NCBI GenBank assembly: GCA_028287185.1
Contig: JAQBQD010000041.1
Location: 1 to 60,727 of the forward strand
DNA: 60,727 bases
DNA from: Gemmatimonadota bacterium
Lineage (GTDB): Bacteria > Gemmatimonadota > Gemmatimonadetes > Longimicrobiales > Longimicrobiaceae
Direction: 5' to 3'
Made by a program: the position numbers and the translations under genes. The notes beneath the pieces are model-generated. The model ran no database searches, was not told the DNA's origin, and saw nothing but the letters and a program-made list of their open reading frames with translations. Of the stretch, positions 34,697 through 45,707 are shown one piece after another (within the stretch, counting starts at the first letter, position 1; the number at the start of each line of letters is the position of its first letter).

Positions 34697-35923
34697 CTAG
34701 CGCCGGGCCAGCTTCGCCCCGCTGCCGGCGAATGGCGCTTCGTGGGCAAAATCCGAAGCGAAGAGGATGCGCTCGCACTCGTCCACCATCCGATCCACGG
34801 TGAACCACTCGTCGATGCGGCGGCGGGCCTCGGTGACGCGGCGTTCGATCTCCCGGGGCGCGGTAAGGCGGAGATCGAGCACCGCGCGGATCGCATCCGC
34901 CAGCGCGTCCGCGTCGTCCGGCGCGACGATCCAGCCGGCGGGCGGGTTCGCGCCGCGGCCGGCCAGCGCCTCGGCGACGCCGCTGATGTCCGTCGCCACC
35001 ACCGGCGTGCCGACGGACATCGCCTCCAGCATCACGTTCGCCATCCCCTCGCTACGGCTGGACAGCACGAACAGGTCGCAGGCGGCGAGCACGTCCGGCA
35101 CGTCGCCGCGGTGTCCCATCCACACCACGCGCTCCGCGATCCCCAGGTCGGCCGCCAGGGCGCGCAGCTCACCCTCCGCCTCGCCCGCGCCGACGATCAC
35201 CGGCCGCACCTCGGGTGCATCGAGGCGGGCGGCGGCGCGCAGCAGCAGGTCGAATCCCTTGCGGTGCGCCAGGTTGCCCGCGCCCGCGACCAGCACCGCG
35301 CCCGCATCGCCGCAGACGTCCGCCCGCGTGAGCGAGGAGGTGCCGCGCCGGGGCGGCAGGGTGCCGTTCAGCACCACGTGCACGCGTTCCGCCGGGAACC
35401 ACGGGGCGTTCCGGCGCCACTCGTCCGCGATGAAGCGCGCGTTCACGATCACGCCGTCCATCCAGCGCCGGAACGGGAGCTGGTGCCGCCACGTTTGCGG
35501 CGTGCCGGCGATGCCCGCCCGGGCGACCACGCGGGCCCCCGCGGCGCGCGCCGCCCATGCCCCCCACGCGGCGCCCTTGCGCGAGGTGAGCAGCACCGCG
35601 TCCGGCCGCTCGCGCCGCAGCCACGCCGCGAAGCCCAGCCCCCGCACCGCGTCCAGGTACCCGCCGGGCCGGACGCCCACGACGGGGATGCCGCGCCGCG
35701 CCAGCTCGTCCGCCACGGGCCCGCTGGGCCGGCACGCCACCGTCACGCGGTGGCCCCGGCGCAGCAGGCCGGCAGCGAGCGTGGCCAGCCACTTCTCGTT
35801 GCCGCCCCAGGCGGAGCCGTGGTTGTGGATCACCAGCGCGAACGTAGGCGGGGCCGCCGGACTTGCGGCGGGCCCGGCGCTGCGCCGCGTGCGTGGAAGG
35901 GGCTGGACAGGCGGATGGATCAC
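34697..35923 (-). CDS. Glycosyltransferase family 4 (GT-B fold)
   Basis: A 408-residue GT-B glycosyltransferase. The N-terminal acceptor domain has VIHNHGSAWGGNEKWLATLAAGL and HRVTVACRPSG; the C-terminal donor domain has ADVCGDAGAVLVAGAGNLAHRKG in pieces, VIVGAGEAEGELRALA, VVWMGHRGDVPDVLAACDLF and the family signature FVLSSRSEGMANVMLEAMS with the conserved EX7E, ending in a GTPVVATDISG loop. Such enzymes transfer sugars from nucleotide donors to lipids, proteins or polysaccharides. No other cell-surface sugar genes are adjacent, so the acceptor is unknown. The GTG start follows a leader of about 75 bases from the promoter at 36005-36033. Confidence 0.88.
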   Translation of the reverse strand: MIHPPVQPLPRTRRSAGPAASPAAPPTFALVIHNHGSAWGGNEKWLATLAAGLLRRGHRVTVACRPSGPVADELARRGIPVVGVRPGGYLDAVRGLGFAAWLRRERPDAVLLTSRKGAAWGAWAARAAGARVVARAGIAGTPQTWRHQLPFRRWMDGVIVNARFIADEWRRNAPWFPAERVHVVLNGTLPPRRGTSSLTRADVCGDAGAVLVAGAGNLAHRKGFDLLLRAAARLDAPEVRPVIVGAGEAEGELRALAADLGIAERVVWMGHRGDVPDVLAACDLFVLSSRSEGMANVMLEAMSVGTPVVATDISGVAEALAGRGANPPAGWIVAPDDADALADAIRAVLDLRLTAPREIERRVTEARRRIDEWFTVDRMVDECERILFASDFAHEAPFAGSGAKLARR

Positions 35924-36004
35924 GAGCGGGGGAGGGCAGACCGTGGCTCCGCCGACGCCGGCCGGGGCCGAAGATGACGGATTGATAACAGGTGACGCCG
36001 CGGA

Positions 36005-36033
36005 AAGCTAAACGGTTCACCCCCCGGGGACAA
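36005..36033 (-). promoter_or_regulatory. Promoter of the glycosyltransferase gene
   Basis: On the minus strand TTGTCC (36033-36028), a 17-base spacer and TAGCTT (36010-36005). It is one of a divergent pair with the promoter at 36078; the two -35 elements are 45 bases apart and both have the same spacing and -10 sequence. Confidence 0.65.
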
Positions 36034-36077
36034 CGCTCGCGATGACGCCCTCCGCGGGGCGCGCGGCGACGAGGCTC

Positions 36078-36106
36078 TTGCCGGGCCGCGCCCGGCGCCC
36101 TAGCTT
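36078..36106 (+). promoter_or_regulatory. Promoter of the M23 peptidase gene
   Basis: TTGCCG (36078-36083), a 17-base spacer and TAGCTT (36101-36106). The predicted leader to the ATG at 36270 is about 155 bases. Confidence 0.6.
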
Positions 36107-36269
36107 GCGCATACCTTCCCCTACCATCTGCGGCAGCGAAGTTCCCGCGACCCGGACCTGGGGTATGCCCGTCAGGGGCGGCCGTACGCCGCCCCGCTTC
36201 GTTCCTTCCGTACGCGCGCGGACGCCGGCGACCCTCCCCGGCAGCTCCGCCGAACGAATCCACGAGCCG

Positions 36270-37787
36270 ATGCAACGAGCCCCGCAGCACCCCCCGCGCA
36301 CCGCCGCGTCCATCCGCCGCATGCTGGCCGCCTTCGCGTTCGCGGCCCTCGCCGCCTCGCCCGCGCACGCGCAGAGTTCGCCCCGCATCTTCGACGGCTC
36401 GCTGCTCCCCAGCTTCGGCAACCTCCGCTCGGTCCTCTCCAAGCACCTGATCGTGCCCGTGCAGGGCGTGAACCCCGACCGCCTGCGCGACTCGTACCTG
36501 GAAGGCCGCTCCGGCGGTCGCACGCACCACGCGATCGACATCCACGCCCCGCTCAACACCCCCGTCATCGCCGTCACCGACGGCACCATCCTGAAGCTGC
36601 ACCGCGGCGGGATCGGAGGAAACACCATCTACCACCTGGACGACGACGGGCGCACCCGGTACTACTACGCGCACCTGGACCACTACGCGGACGGGCTGAG
36701 CGAAGGGATGCACGTGTCCCGGGGACAGGTGATCGGCTACGTGGGCGACACGGGCAACGCGCAGCCGGGCGACTACCACCTGCACTTCGCCGTGGCGCTG
36801 CTCAGCAACCTGCACCGCTGGTGGGACGGCCAGACGCTCGATCCCTTCTACCTGCTGCGCGACGGCGTCGCGCGGGTGGACGGCGCCTCGCCGGGCGGCG
36901 AGACGGCGGGCGACGCGGCCAGCCCGCGCCCCGTGCGCCTGCCCTCCGTGGCGGTGGAGCGTCCCCGCCGCGAGCGCGCCGCGCCCGAGGCGAACCGCAC
37001 TCTGAACGCCGCCGAGCGACGCGCCACGGGCGAGCGCCTGGAGCGCGAGGAGCGCGCCGCCCTGCACCGCTGCGCCGAGGAGACGGGTCGCGCGCGCGCC
37101 CGCTGCCGGGAGTCCGTCGGCGACCGCTTCACCGCCGCCCGCGCGCTGCTGGCCCGCCACGTGGACCCGCGCGTCTGCACCGCCGCCGAGCCCGAGCACG
37201 CGACGCGCGCCCGCCGGTCCGGCACGCGCCACGCGGTGAAGCCGAAGGCCTCCGCCGCGCACTCCGCCCCCTGCGCCCCGGCGCGCAAGGACGAGCCGTC
37301 CGCCCGCCGTGGGCGCGACTCCGACGATTCGCGCGGGGATCGGGCATCGGCGCGCCGCCGCTCGGGCGAAGGCTCGTCCAGCCGCGGCCGGTCCGAGGAA
37401 CGTTCGACGTCGCGCGCCCGGTCCACGGAGCGCTCGTCCAGCCGCCGCGCGTCCGAAGAGCGCTCCTCCACCCGCACGAAGAAGCGCGGCGAAAGCGAGC
37501 GCTCGCACCGTTCGACGGCCCGCTCCACGACCCATCGCGCGGAGCCCAGCCGGTCCGAGTCGCGGGGAAGCACGTCGAAGCATCGCGCGGGCTCTTCCGC
37601 GTCGCGCTCCGGGAGCTCCACGCGCGGCACGCACTCGACGCGGCCGTCGGAGTCGGGGCGGAGCCGGACGACGGCAAACCGCTCCACCCAGTCGCGCGAG
37701 CACGCGTCCACGTCCTCGCACAAGAAGCCCCACGCCGAGTTGACCGGGCACGCGTCGACGACCCGCCGCCACGAGCGTTCGGAGTAG
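36270..37787 (+). CDS. M23 (LytM) family peptidase with long Arg/Ser-rich tail
   Basis: A 505-residue exported protein. A signal peptide (MLAAFAFAALAASPAHAQ) is followed by an M23 peptidase domain over residues about 60-200, with the metal ligands in THHAIDIHAP (His..Asp), the GDTGNAQPGDYHLHF segment (His-x-His) and YYYAHLDHY. M23 enzymes cut peptidoglycan cross-bridges. From about residue 350 to the end the protein is an unusual low-complexity tail dominated by Ser, Arg, Thr and Glu with many SR/RS dipeptides (for example SSRGRSEERSTSRARSTERS). The tail should be highly charged and disordered; it may bind the wall or nucleic acid. Normal GC-third codon bias continues through the tail, supporting that it is translated. 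Confidence 0.85.
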   Translation: MQRAPQHPPRTAASIRRMLAAFAFAALAASPAHAQSSPRIFDGSLLPSFGNLRSVLSKHLIVPVQGVNPDRLRDSYLEGRSGGRTHHAIDIHAPLNTPVIAVTDGTILKLHRGGIGGNTIYHLDDDGRTRYYYAHLDHYADGLSEGMHVSRGQVIGYVGDTGNAQPGDYHLHFAVALLSNLHRWWDGQTLDPFYLLRDGVARVDGASPGGETAGDAASPRPVRLPSVAVERPRRERAAPEANRTLNAAERRATGERLEREERAALHRCAEETGRARARCRESVGDRFTAARALLARHVDPRVCTAAEPEHATRARRSGTRHAVKPKASAAHSAPCAPARKDEPSARRGRDSDDSRGDRASARRRSGEGSSSRGRSEERSTSRARSTERSSSRRASEERSSTRTKKRGESERSHRSTARSTTHRAEPSRSESRGSTSKHRAGSSASRSGSSTRGTHSTRPSESGRSRTTANRSTQSREHASTSSHKKPHAELTGHASTTRRHERSE

Positions 37788-37843
37788 AGGGGCGAGCCGG
37801 TCCGAACCGACGGGGTCGACGAAAGCGCGGACGAGGGAAGACG

Positions 37844-37879
37844 ACGGCCGGCGGGGATCCCCTGATCCCCGCCGGCCGT
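37844..37879. terminator. Perfect 16-base hairpin between convergent genes
   Basis: Arms 37844-37859 and 37864-37879 are exact complements with a 4-base loop. On the plus strand a TTTT follows 6 bases later. It lies between the M23 gene (plus) and the repeat-protein gene (minus) and can serve both. Confidence 0.8.
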
Positions 37880-37907
37880 TCCGCGTTTTCGACGAGCCCC
37901 GCTGCGC

Positions 37908-39557
37908 TCAGAAGAGGTTGTTGTCGTGCATCGCGGTGAGCGCCGTGCCCGGGATCGGCGTACCCGCGGCCTGCTCGAAGAAGAACTGGGTGAGGATGAA
38001 GTCCGCCAGGCTGTTGGGGTCCTGCGCCACGCGAACCTGGTACGAGCCGAGCTGGATGGGCTGGCCGTTCCACTGCAGCCGCGCGTTGAGCAGCGCGGGA
38101 AGGCTGGCCACCCGCACGATCTCGGCGCGGACGGCCGCCGCGCCGCGATCGGGCTCGAGCATGGTGTTGACGTTCGCGATGCCCGCGAAGTCGAAGTGCC
38201 GGAAGGTGTGCCGGTCGCACACGTGGTGGATGATCCAGTTCTTGACGTTGATGCGGTCCGGGGGCGCGCGGACCTGGTCGCGGACCGTGTTGTCGCCTGC
38301 GCCGAGCGGGCCCTGATGCTCGCGCGCGAGCTGGTACAGCCAGTGCGCCGGGTTGGTCGCGGCCCCGTTGCCCAGGGCGTTGCGCACGGAGGCCACCCGC
38401 AGGAAGGCGAGGATGTCCGCGATGGCCCAGTTGCGCATCCGGTACGCCGCCTTCACCTCGTCGCGCCTGGGCTGGGGCATCCCGTGGCGCGCCTGCAGCG
38501 CCTGGTCCAGCCGCCCCATGTCCGTCGTCATCCCCTGCAGCACTCCCGCCACACCGTGCGCCCCCACCGCCGGAAGCCCGTGCACGTCGAGCCGGCGGAT
38601 GACCAGCGGAAGCGACAGGCCGGGCAGGTGCGTCGCGAGCAGCGTGTTCGTCTGGGTCCAGGTGTAGGCGGCGATCGCGGCACTCTCCAGGACGGTCGCG
38701 ATCCCGAGCGGCGTCGCGCCCACCCTCGCCGCCAGGTCCGTCACCGCGGCCAGCCCGTGCGTCGCGATGTCGGCCACCGCCGAGAGCCTCACCACCGCGG
38801 CGGGGCCGTCCGCGTGGTTGGGCAGCAGCCGGGCGATGGAGGCCGTCTCCGCCCCGGTGAGCCCGTTGACGGCCCCCGCCGCGTAGGAGCCCGCCAGCGT
38901 CGCCAGGCGCGCGGGGGTCCACCGGGGCACGCGGGCGAGCGCCGCGGCCGCGTCGGCGTTGTCCGGCACGGCCGCGGCCACCGAGACCCAGTCCGCGACC
39001 GCCCGTCCGCCGCGGTCCGTGCCGTACGCGGTGGCGAGCCGCGCGGCGTCGTTGGCCGTCCATCCCGCCAGCCGGGCGAACGCCACTGCGGCCGGGTCGT
39101 CGTCCGCGGGCACGCGGCCGGCAAGGGATGCCCACCGCGCGGCGCTGAGCCCGTTCGGGTTGATGCCGAACGCCACCGCCAGGCGGCGCACGGCCGCCAC
39201 GCCCCAGCCGGGGATGCGCGCGAACGCCACCAGGTCCGGCGTGCCCGCCACGTCGTCCCCGATGCTCTGCCAGTCCGCCAGCGCCCGGCCGGCGGGGTCG
39301 ACGATGAACGCGCCCCGCTCCCCCTCGGTCAGCGCCCGCCGCTGCGCGGCCCCCGCGTGGAGCAGCCGGCCCACCGCGCGGTTCCCCAGCGCCCGCTGAA
39401 GGCGCAGCACGTCCGCCGGCCGCAGGGCGCCGGGCGAGAACGCCGCGTGGGCCAGCGCCGCCGCCGCCCCGCCGAGGGCCTGCGCCTCCGCCTGGATCGC
39501 GGGCCGCTCGCGCGGAGCGGCCACCGGTGCGGCGGCCTGGCTCTTCCCCTCCTGCAT
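37908..39557 (-). CDS. Repeat protein with LQR-GNRAV signature, possible contractile-injection-system cargo
   Basis: A 549-residue cytoplasmic-looking protein with no signal peptide. Near residue 50 it has LRPADVLRLQRALGNRAVGR, a signature seen at the N-terminus of many DUF4157-associated proteins linked to extracellular contractile injection systems. Four degenerate tandem repeats of about 46 residues follow (residues about 88-290), each with a W-x-S-(I/L/V)-A start, a P-x-x-x-D centre and a (V/L)A..AR.PGW-type helix, for example ADWQSIGDDVAGTPDLVAFA, ARWASLAGRVPADDDPAAVA and ADWVSVAAAVPDNADAAAAL. The C-terminal domain (residues about 400-549) contains NWIIHHVCDRHTFRHFDFAG with clustered His residues. 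No toxin family was recognised. ATG 39557 has a GGGATGGAG site. No injection-system structural genes are in the window. Confidence 0.75.
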   Translation of the reverse strand: MQEGKSQAAAPVAAPRERPAIQAEAQALGGAAAALAHAAFSPGALRPADVLRLQRALGNRAVGRLLHAGAAQRRALTEGERGAFIVDPAGRALADWQSIGDDVAGTPDLVAFARIPGWGVAAVRRLAVAFGINPNGLSAARWASLAGRVPADDDPAAVAFARLAGWTANDAARLATAYGTDRGGRAVADWVSVAAAVPDNADAAAALARVPRWTPARLATLAGSYAAGAVNGLTGAETASIARLLPNHADGPAAVVRLSAVADIATHGLAAVTDLAARVGATPLGIATVLESAAIAAYTWTQTNTLLATHLPGLSLPLVIRRLDVHGLPAVGAHGVAGVLQGMTTDMGRLDQALQARHGMPQPRRDEVKAAYRMRNWAIADILAFLRVASVRNALGNGAATNPAHWLYQLAREHQGPLGAGDNTVRDQVRAPPDRINVKNWIIHHVCDRHTFRHFDFAGIANVNTMLEPDRGAAAVRAEIVRVASLPALLNARLQWNGQPIQLGSYQVRVAQDPNSLADFILTQFFFEQAAGTPIPGTALTAMHDNNLF

Positions 39558-39703
39558 CCGTCTCCATCCCCCGGGGCCGCCGCGCTGGGAAACCGTCAGG
39601 CGGTACTTCCACGATCCAGCATCCACCAAGAAAGCACGCCCGGCCTGCATCCGAAACCCCGTCGTCGGATACGCGCACTTCCGACGGGCTCCGGACCGAC
39701 GAA

Positions 39704-39739
39704 GGCCCCGCCGCGGAGAGCGATCTCCACGCCGGGGCC
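39704..39739 (-). terminator. Imperfect hairpin, probable glnS terminator
   Basis: Two 15-base arms (39704-39718 and 39725-39739) pair except for one mismatch and one wobble, with a 6-base loop. It lies about 85 bases downstream of the glnS stop on the minus strand. No T-run. Confidence 0.45.
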
Positions 39740-39822
39740 ATGTCGCCCCGCTTGCCTTCGAACGACGGCGCAGCCGGGCGGAGGATCGACGTCGACCCGC
39801 CCGGCCGCCCGGCGGAAGGCGG

Positions 39823-42207
<2,385 letters not shown>

Positions 42208-42507
42208 GGCTGCGTCGTCGGAGCTCGGCGGATCGTCTACGGGCCCGGCGGTGCAGCGTCCGGGCACGGCGGATGGAACCCGGAAGGATAGCGAACCGCG
42301 CCGCCGCGAACAACGCCGCACCGCGCGGCGGGCCGCTGGAAACACGATCCCGCGCGCCGTACCTTGTCCCTCCGTCTCCCCTCCCGTCGCCCGTTCCCCG
42401 CCCGCCCCTGGCGGACGCCTGACGGCGGAGCCGCGCGGCGGCCGGCGGATTGCGGACGCGGCCATCGTGTCCGCCTGCGGTTTCTCCCGATCGATCGAGG
42501 AGTCGTG
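42208..42507. other. Divergent intergenic region
   Basis: Exactly 300 bases between glnS (minus) and the small acidic-protein gene (plus). A TGGAAA, 17 bases, TACCTT arrangement (42337-42365) is a possible promoter for the plus gene. No gene was recognised. Confidence 0.4.
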
Positions 42508-42927
42508 ATGGACCTTCCGAGCGTGTGGTGCGTGTTCCAGCGCCTTCCCGGCGAGCGCTGCCCCAGCCTGGCCGCCATCTGCCGCACGCGGGCCGTCGCC
42601 GACGAGTTGGTGCGCGGAAGCGAGGAGGACGACCGCCAGCAGGGCAAGCCCGCCAGCACCTGGAGCGTGGAGCAGTGGAGCGTGCTGGATGGCGAGCTGA
42701 AAGCGATCGGCGACATCCGGCAGATCAGCGACGTGATGGACAACATGCGCGAAGGCGTGCTCACCGAGAGCACGGAGAATCCGGATGCGGGCGATCCGGA
42801 CGAATCCGCCGCCGGCGCAGGATCGGCGGAGTTTTCGGCGCTGACGGAGGGGAACGCGCCGGAGCCATCGGATGATGCCGATGCGGTGGGCGGCGTGGAC
42901 GAGGTGCGGCGGCAGGGTCGAAGCTGA
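42508..42927 (+). CDS. Small acidic protein, unknown function
   Basis: A 139-residue protein. The N-terminal 90 residues look folded (DLPSVWCVFQRLPGERCPSL, WSVEQWSVLDGELKAIGDIR) and the C-terminal 50 are Asp/Glu/Gly/Ala-rich and probably disordered. I recognise no family. The ATG is supported by a GAGGAG site 7 bases upstream. It stands alone on the plus strand after glnS on the minus strand. Confidence 0.65.
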   Translation: MDLPSVWCVFQRLPGERCPSLAAICRTRAVADELVRGSEEDDRQQGKPASTWSVEQWSVLDGELKAIGDIRQISDVMDNMREGVLTESTENPDAGDPDESAAGAGSAEFSALTEGNAPEPSDDADAVGGVDEVRRQGRS

Positions 42928-43220
42928 CGCTCCTCCGGTATGGCCGCGCCCGTGGACGACCGGATCACGCGGGAGTTCCCCATACCACGTCGGGTCGTAG
43001 GAGGTCATCGCCCCCCGTCTGCGGACGATGTGGTCCGAACCGCTGGACCGCGGGAGAAAAGGCGCGCTGAGACCTGGCCGAGATCGCAGCGTTCTCCAGG
43101 GGATCAGTGTTACTTTCGCACAAATTCGGTCTACTGTATCTTCGCTGCCAGCCGCTCCAGTCACGCCGCCGTCTGACCGTGAGCATCGCGTGAGCATACA
43201 GATTTTCCCCTCCCCAACCC

Positions 43221-43249
43221 TTGTGTAGCAGGTAGCAAAATGCTACCTT
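43221..43249 (+). promoter_or_regulatory. Toxin-antitoxin promoter
   Basis: TTGTGT (43221-43226), an exact 17-base spacer and TACCTT (43244-43249). Transcription should begin near 43256, only about 6 bases before the toxin ATG, so the message would be almost leaderless; no Shine-Dalgarno precedes that ATG. Confidence 0.7.
43230..43248. promoter_or_regulatory. Palindromic operator over the toxin-antitoxin promoter
   Basis: AGGTAGCA and TGCTACCT (43230-43237, 43241-43248) are exact complements around AAA. The palindrome covers most of the spacer and nearly all of the -10 element. MqsA-type antitoxins bind ACCT/AGGT half-sites to repress their own operon, so this is the likely MqsA operator. 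Confidence 0.7.
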
Positions 43250-43261
43250 TCCATCCATCGA

Positions 43262-43567
43262 ATGCCCAAGCCCCAGAATCCGACATACGACCTGGCCGAG
43301 CTCCAGCGTCTCGTTCGCGAGAACCATTACGTGGTGACGTCCAAGGCCGTTTCCGGCGCAGCGTCGCTCTCGTTCGACAGCGACGACATCCGCGACTGCG
43401 TCCTTGGCCTCAGGCTCGACGACCTTCACAAGACGATGGAAGCCGAGAACGTGCCCGGGCTTTGGCAGGACGTCTACAGGCCACTCTACGGCGGCGTTCG
43501 ACTTTACGTGAAGCTGCAGCTGTCCCGCCACGGAAAGGCCGTGGTCATCCAGTTCAAGAGAAGGTGA
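43262..43567 (+). CDS. mqsR: MqsR-family mRNA interferase toxin
   Basis: A 101-residue protein that matches the MqsR family in length and pattern: PTYDLAELQRLVRENHYVVT at the start, SFDSDDIRDCVLGLRLDDLH in the middle, and MEAENVPGLWQDVYRPLYGG, VRLYVKLQL and AVVIQFKRR at the end. MqsR cleaves mRNA at GC-containing triplets. It is followed after 8 bases by the antitoxin gene, in the toxin-first order usual for this family. The cassette is less GC-rich than its surroundings, consistent with mobility. The ATG has no ribosome site (see promoter). Confidence 0.85.
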   Translation: MPKPQNPTYDLAELQRLVRENHYVVTSKAVSGAASLSFDSDDIRDCVLGLRLDDLHKTMEAENVPGLWQDVYRPLYGGVRLYVKLQLSRHGKAVVIQFKRR

Positions 43568-43575
43568 GGTGAGCC

Positions 43576-44010
43576 ATGGAGCGTTGCCCGATCTGTGATG
43601 GTGCCGTGGTTCTGACTCGCGAGATGAGGGACATCACCGTGGGCAGGCGAACCGTCCGCGTGGAGCATGAGTTCTATCGGTGCGGCGGATGCGCGGAGGA
43701 GTATCTCGAGCCGGAGATGATGGACGCGGTCCTGGCCCACGCCGCCGCCGCCATCCGGGAGGAGGACGGCACGCTCGCGCCGGTGGAGATTGCGGCGATC
43801 CGTCGCGATCTCGGCTACACGCAGGCTGAGCTGGAGACGATTCTCAACACCGGAGCCAAGACGGTGACCAGGTGGGAGCGCGGCACCGTTTCGCCGACCG
43901 GCCCGGCCGACACCCTCCTCCGGGTGTTCGGCAGGCATCCCGACGTGGCGCACGAGATTGCGGAAGCGAAAGGGCTTCGGGGAAGCGTGCCCGTCCGGCG
44001 GCACAGGTAG
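43576..44010 (+). CDS. mqsA: MqsA-family antitoxin (zinc-ribbon plus HTH)
   Basis: A 144-residue two-domain protein. The N-terminal zinc ribbon has CPIC (residues 4-7) and CGGC (about 36-39); this domain neutralises the toxin in the family. The C-terminal half is an XRE-type helix-turn-helix (RRDLGYTQAELETILNTGAK, TVTRWERGTVSPTGPAD), which binds DNA. It probably represses its own operon through the palindrome at 43230-43248. The ATG has a GAGGTGAG site, giving efficient antitoxin translation. Confidence 0.88.
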   Translation: MERCPICDGAVVLTREMRDITVGRRTVRVEHEFYRCGGCAEEYLEPEMMDAVLAHAAAAIREEDGTLAPVEIAAIRRDLGYTQAELETILNTGAKTVTRWERGTVSPTGPADTLLRVFGRHPDVAHEIAEAKGLRGSVPVRRHR

Positions 44011-44330
44011 CGTCCGGTCCGTCGTTCCCGTACCGGTTTCGCGACACGCGGTCCCGACAGGTTCCACGTTCTTTCCCGGCGACCGATCTCGATCGAGCCC
44101 GAAGACTCGTCTCCGGGCTCCCTTTCGCATGGTCCCGCGATCACGGAACTCCAGCGGCACAGGGACCGACGGATGCGTTTCGCCGGCGAACGCCTGCCGT
44201 GCGGCGGGATCGCCGGACCGCGCCCGAACGCCGCGCCAAGCCCGTCCTCCTTGCGTGCTCCACCCGCCGCCCGCACCTTCTCCGCCTGCCTCCGCGCCAC
44301 ATCCGCACACCCGCCGACGACACGCCGCCC
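44011..44330. other. Intergenic region
   Basis: About 320 bases between the antitoxin gene and the permease gene. No gene, repeat or clear promoter was recognised. Confidence 0.35.
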
Positions 44331-45707
44331 ATGCGCAAGCTCCGGTTCCCGCATCCGCTCGCCCTGCTGGTGGGCTGCATCCTGGTGGCGGCGGCGCTCA
44401 CGTGGATCGTGCCGGCGGGCCAGTACGACCGGCGCGAGGACCCCGTGACGGGCCGCAAGGTGGTGGTGGCGGGAACGTATCACCGCGTGCCCGCGCACCC
44501 GGTGGGGCCGTTCGATGCCATCGTCGCCATCCCCAAGGGCATGGGCGAGGCGGCGGACGTGGTGTTCTTCGTCTTCCTCATCGGCGGCGCGCTCACCGTG
44601 GTGGACCGCACGGAGGCGCTCCGGCGCGGCGCGGAACGGCTGGTCGGCAAGCTGAAGAACCGGGGGCTGGTGGTGATCCCCATCGCGTGCCTGGCCTTCG
44701 TCATCGGCGGGGCGCTCGAGAACATGCAGGAGGAGATCATCGCGCTGGTGCCCATCCTCCTCATCCTCACCCGCTCGCTGGGCTTCGACCCGCTGACGGC
44801 GGTGGCGATGAGCCTGGGCTCCGCCGCGGTGGGCGCGGCGTTCAGCCCCGTGAACCCCTTCCAGGTGGGCATCGCGCAGAAGGTGGCCGAGCTGCCGCTG
44901 CTGTCCGGATGGGGATTCCGCCTGGCGCTGCTGGCGGTGGCGTTCGCCTTCTGGACGTACAGCACCATCCGCTACGCCCGCCGCACCCGCGTGGCGCCCG
45001 TCATCGCCGACGCCATCCCCGCCGCATCGCTCGACGCGGCCGAAGCGGTGGACGACGCGCCCGCGCCGCGCCGACAGGGTCTGGTGCTGGCCATCGTGCT
45101 CGCCACCTTCGCCGTGTTCGTCTACGGCGTGCTGAAGCTGGGATGGGACTTCAACCAGATGGCGGCGCTCTTCTTCGTGATGGGCGTCGTCGCGGGGCTC
45201 GTCGGCGGCCTGGGCGTGGGCCGTACGGCCGAGGCGTTCGTGGAGGGCTTCGGCGGGATGGCGTTCGCGGCGCTGCTGATCGGTTTCGCGCGCTCCATCT
45301 ACGTGGTGCTGGACCAGGGCGCCATCGTGGACACGATGGTGAACGCCATGCTGGTGCCCATCTCGCACCTGCCCGTGACGCTGGCCGCGCTGGGCATGGT
45401 GGGCCTGCACACCCTGGTGCACGTCCCCGTCCCCAGCGTGAGCGGCCAGGCCGTGCTCACCATGCCACTCCTCGTCCCGCTCTCGGATCTTCTCGGCCTG
45501 GGCCGCCAGGTCACCGTGCTGGCCTACGAGACGGGCGCCGGCCTCTGCGAGCTGCTGACGCCCACCAACGGCGCGCTCATGGCCATCCTGGCCGCCGCCG
45601 GCGTGCGCTACGACGACTGGCTGCGCTTCGTCCTGCCGCGCTACCTGGTGCTGCTCGCGCTCGGCTCCGGCGCCGTCGTGCTCGCCATCGCCATCGGCCT
45701 CAAGTAG
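44331..45707 (+). CDS. YfcC-family permease (arginine/ornithine or C4-dicarboxylate carrier-like)
   Basis: A 458-residue polytopic membrane protein with about 11-12 hydrophobic segments. It starts with PHPLALLVGCILVAAALTWI and WIVPAGQYDR, a hallmark of the YfcC/ArcD-like family, then LGSAAVGAAFSPVNPFQVG and, near the end, HTLVHVPVPSVSGQAVLTMP and ETGAGLCELLTPTNGALMAI. Members are annotated as basic amino acid or C4-dicarboxylate carriers, but few have been tested. The frame stays open upstream through the antitoxin region; ATG 44331 directly precedes the first membrane helix and is the family start. Confidence 0.85.
   Translation: MRKLRFPHPLALLVGCILVAAALTWIVPAGQYDRREDPVTGRKVVVAGTYHRVPAHPVGPFDAIVAIPKGMGEAADVVFFVFLIGGALTVVDRTEALRRGAERLVGKLKNRGLVVIPIACLAFVIGGALENMQEEIIALVPILLILTRSLGFDPLTAVAMSLGSAAVGAAFSPVNPFQVGIAQKVAELPLLSGWGFRLALLAVAFAFWTYSTIRYARRTRVAPVIADAIPAASLDAAEAVDDAPAPRRQGLVLAIVLATFAVFVYGVLKLGWDFNQMAALFFVMGVVAGLVGGLGVGRTAEAFVEGFGGMAFAALLIGFARSIYVVLDQGAIVDTMVNAMLVPISHLPVTLAALGMVGLHTLVHVPVPSVSGQAVLTMPLLVPLSDLLGLGRQVTVLAYETGAGLCELLTPTNGALMAILAAAGVRYDDWLRFVLPRYLVLLALGSGAVVLAIAIGLK

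Larger units (their letters stand above)
42928..43261. other. Toxin-antitoxin upstream region
   Basis: Less GC-rich DNA upstream of the toxin gene. A possible weaker promoter (TTTCGC at 43114-43119, 17 bases, TATCTT at 43137-43142) lies upstream of the main promoter at 43221. No gene was recognised. Confidence 0.4.

Noticed and set aside
43114..43142. Second promoter (TTTCGC-17-TATCTT) for the toxin-antitoxin operon
   Set aside because: The -35 is weak, and a better promoter lies at 43221 directly under the palindrome. It is kept only as a possibility in the intergenic entry.
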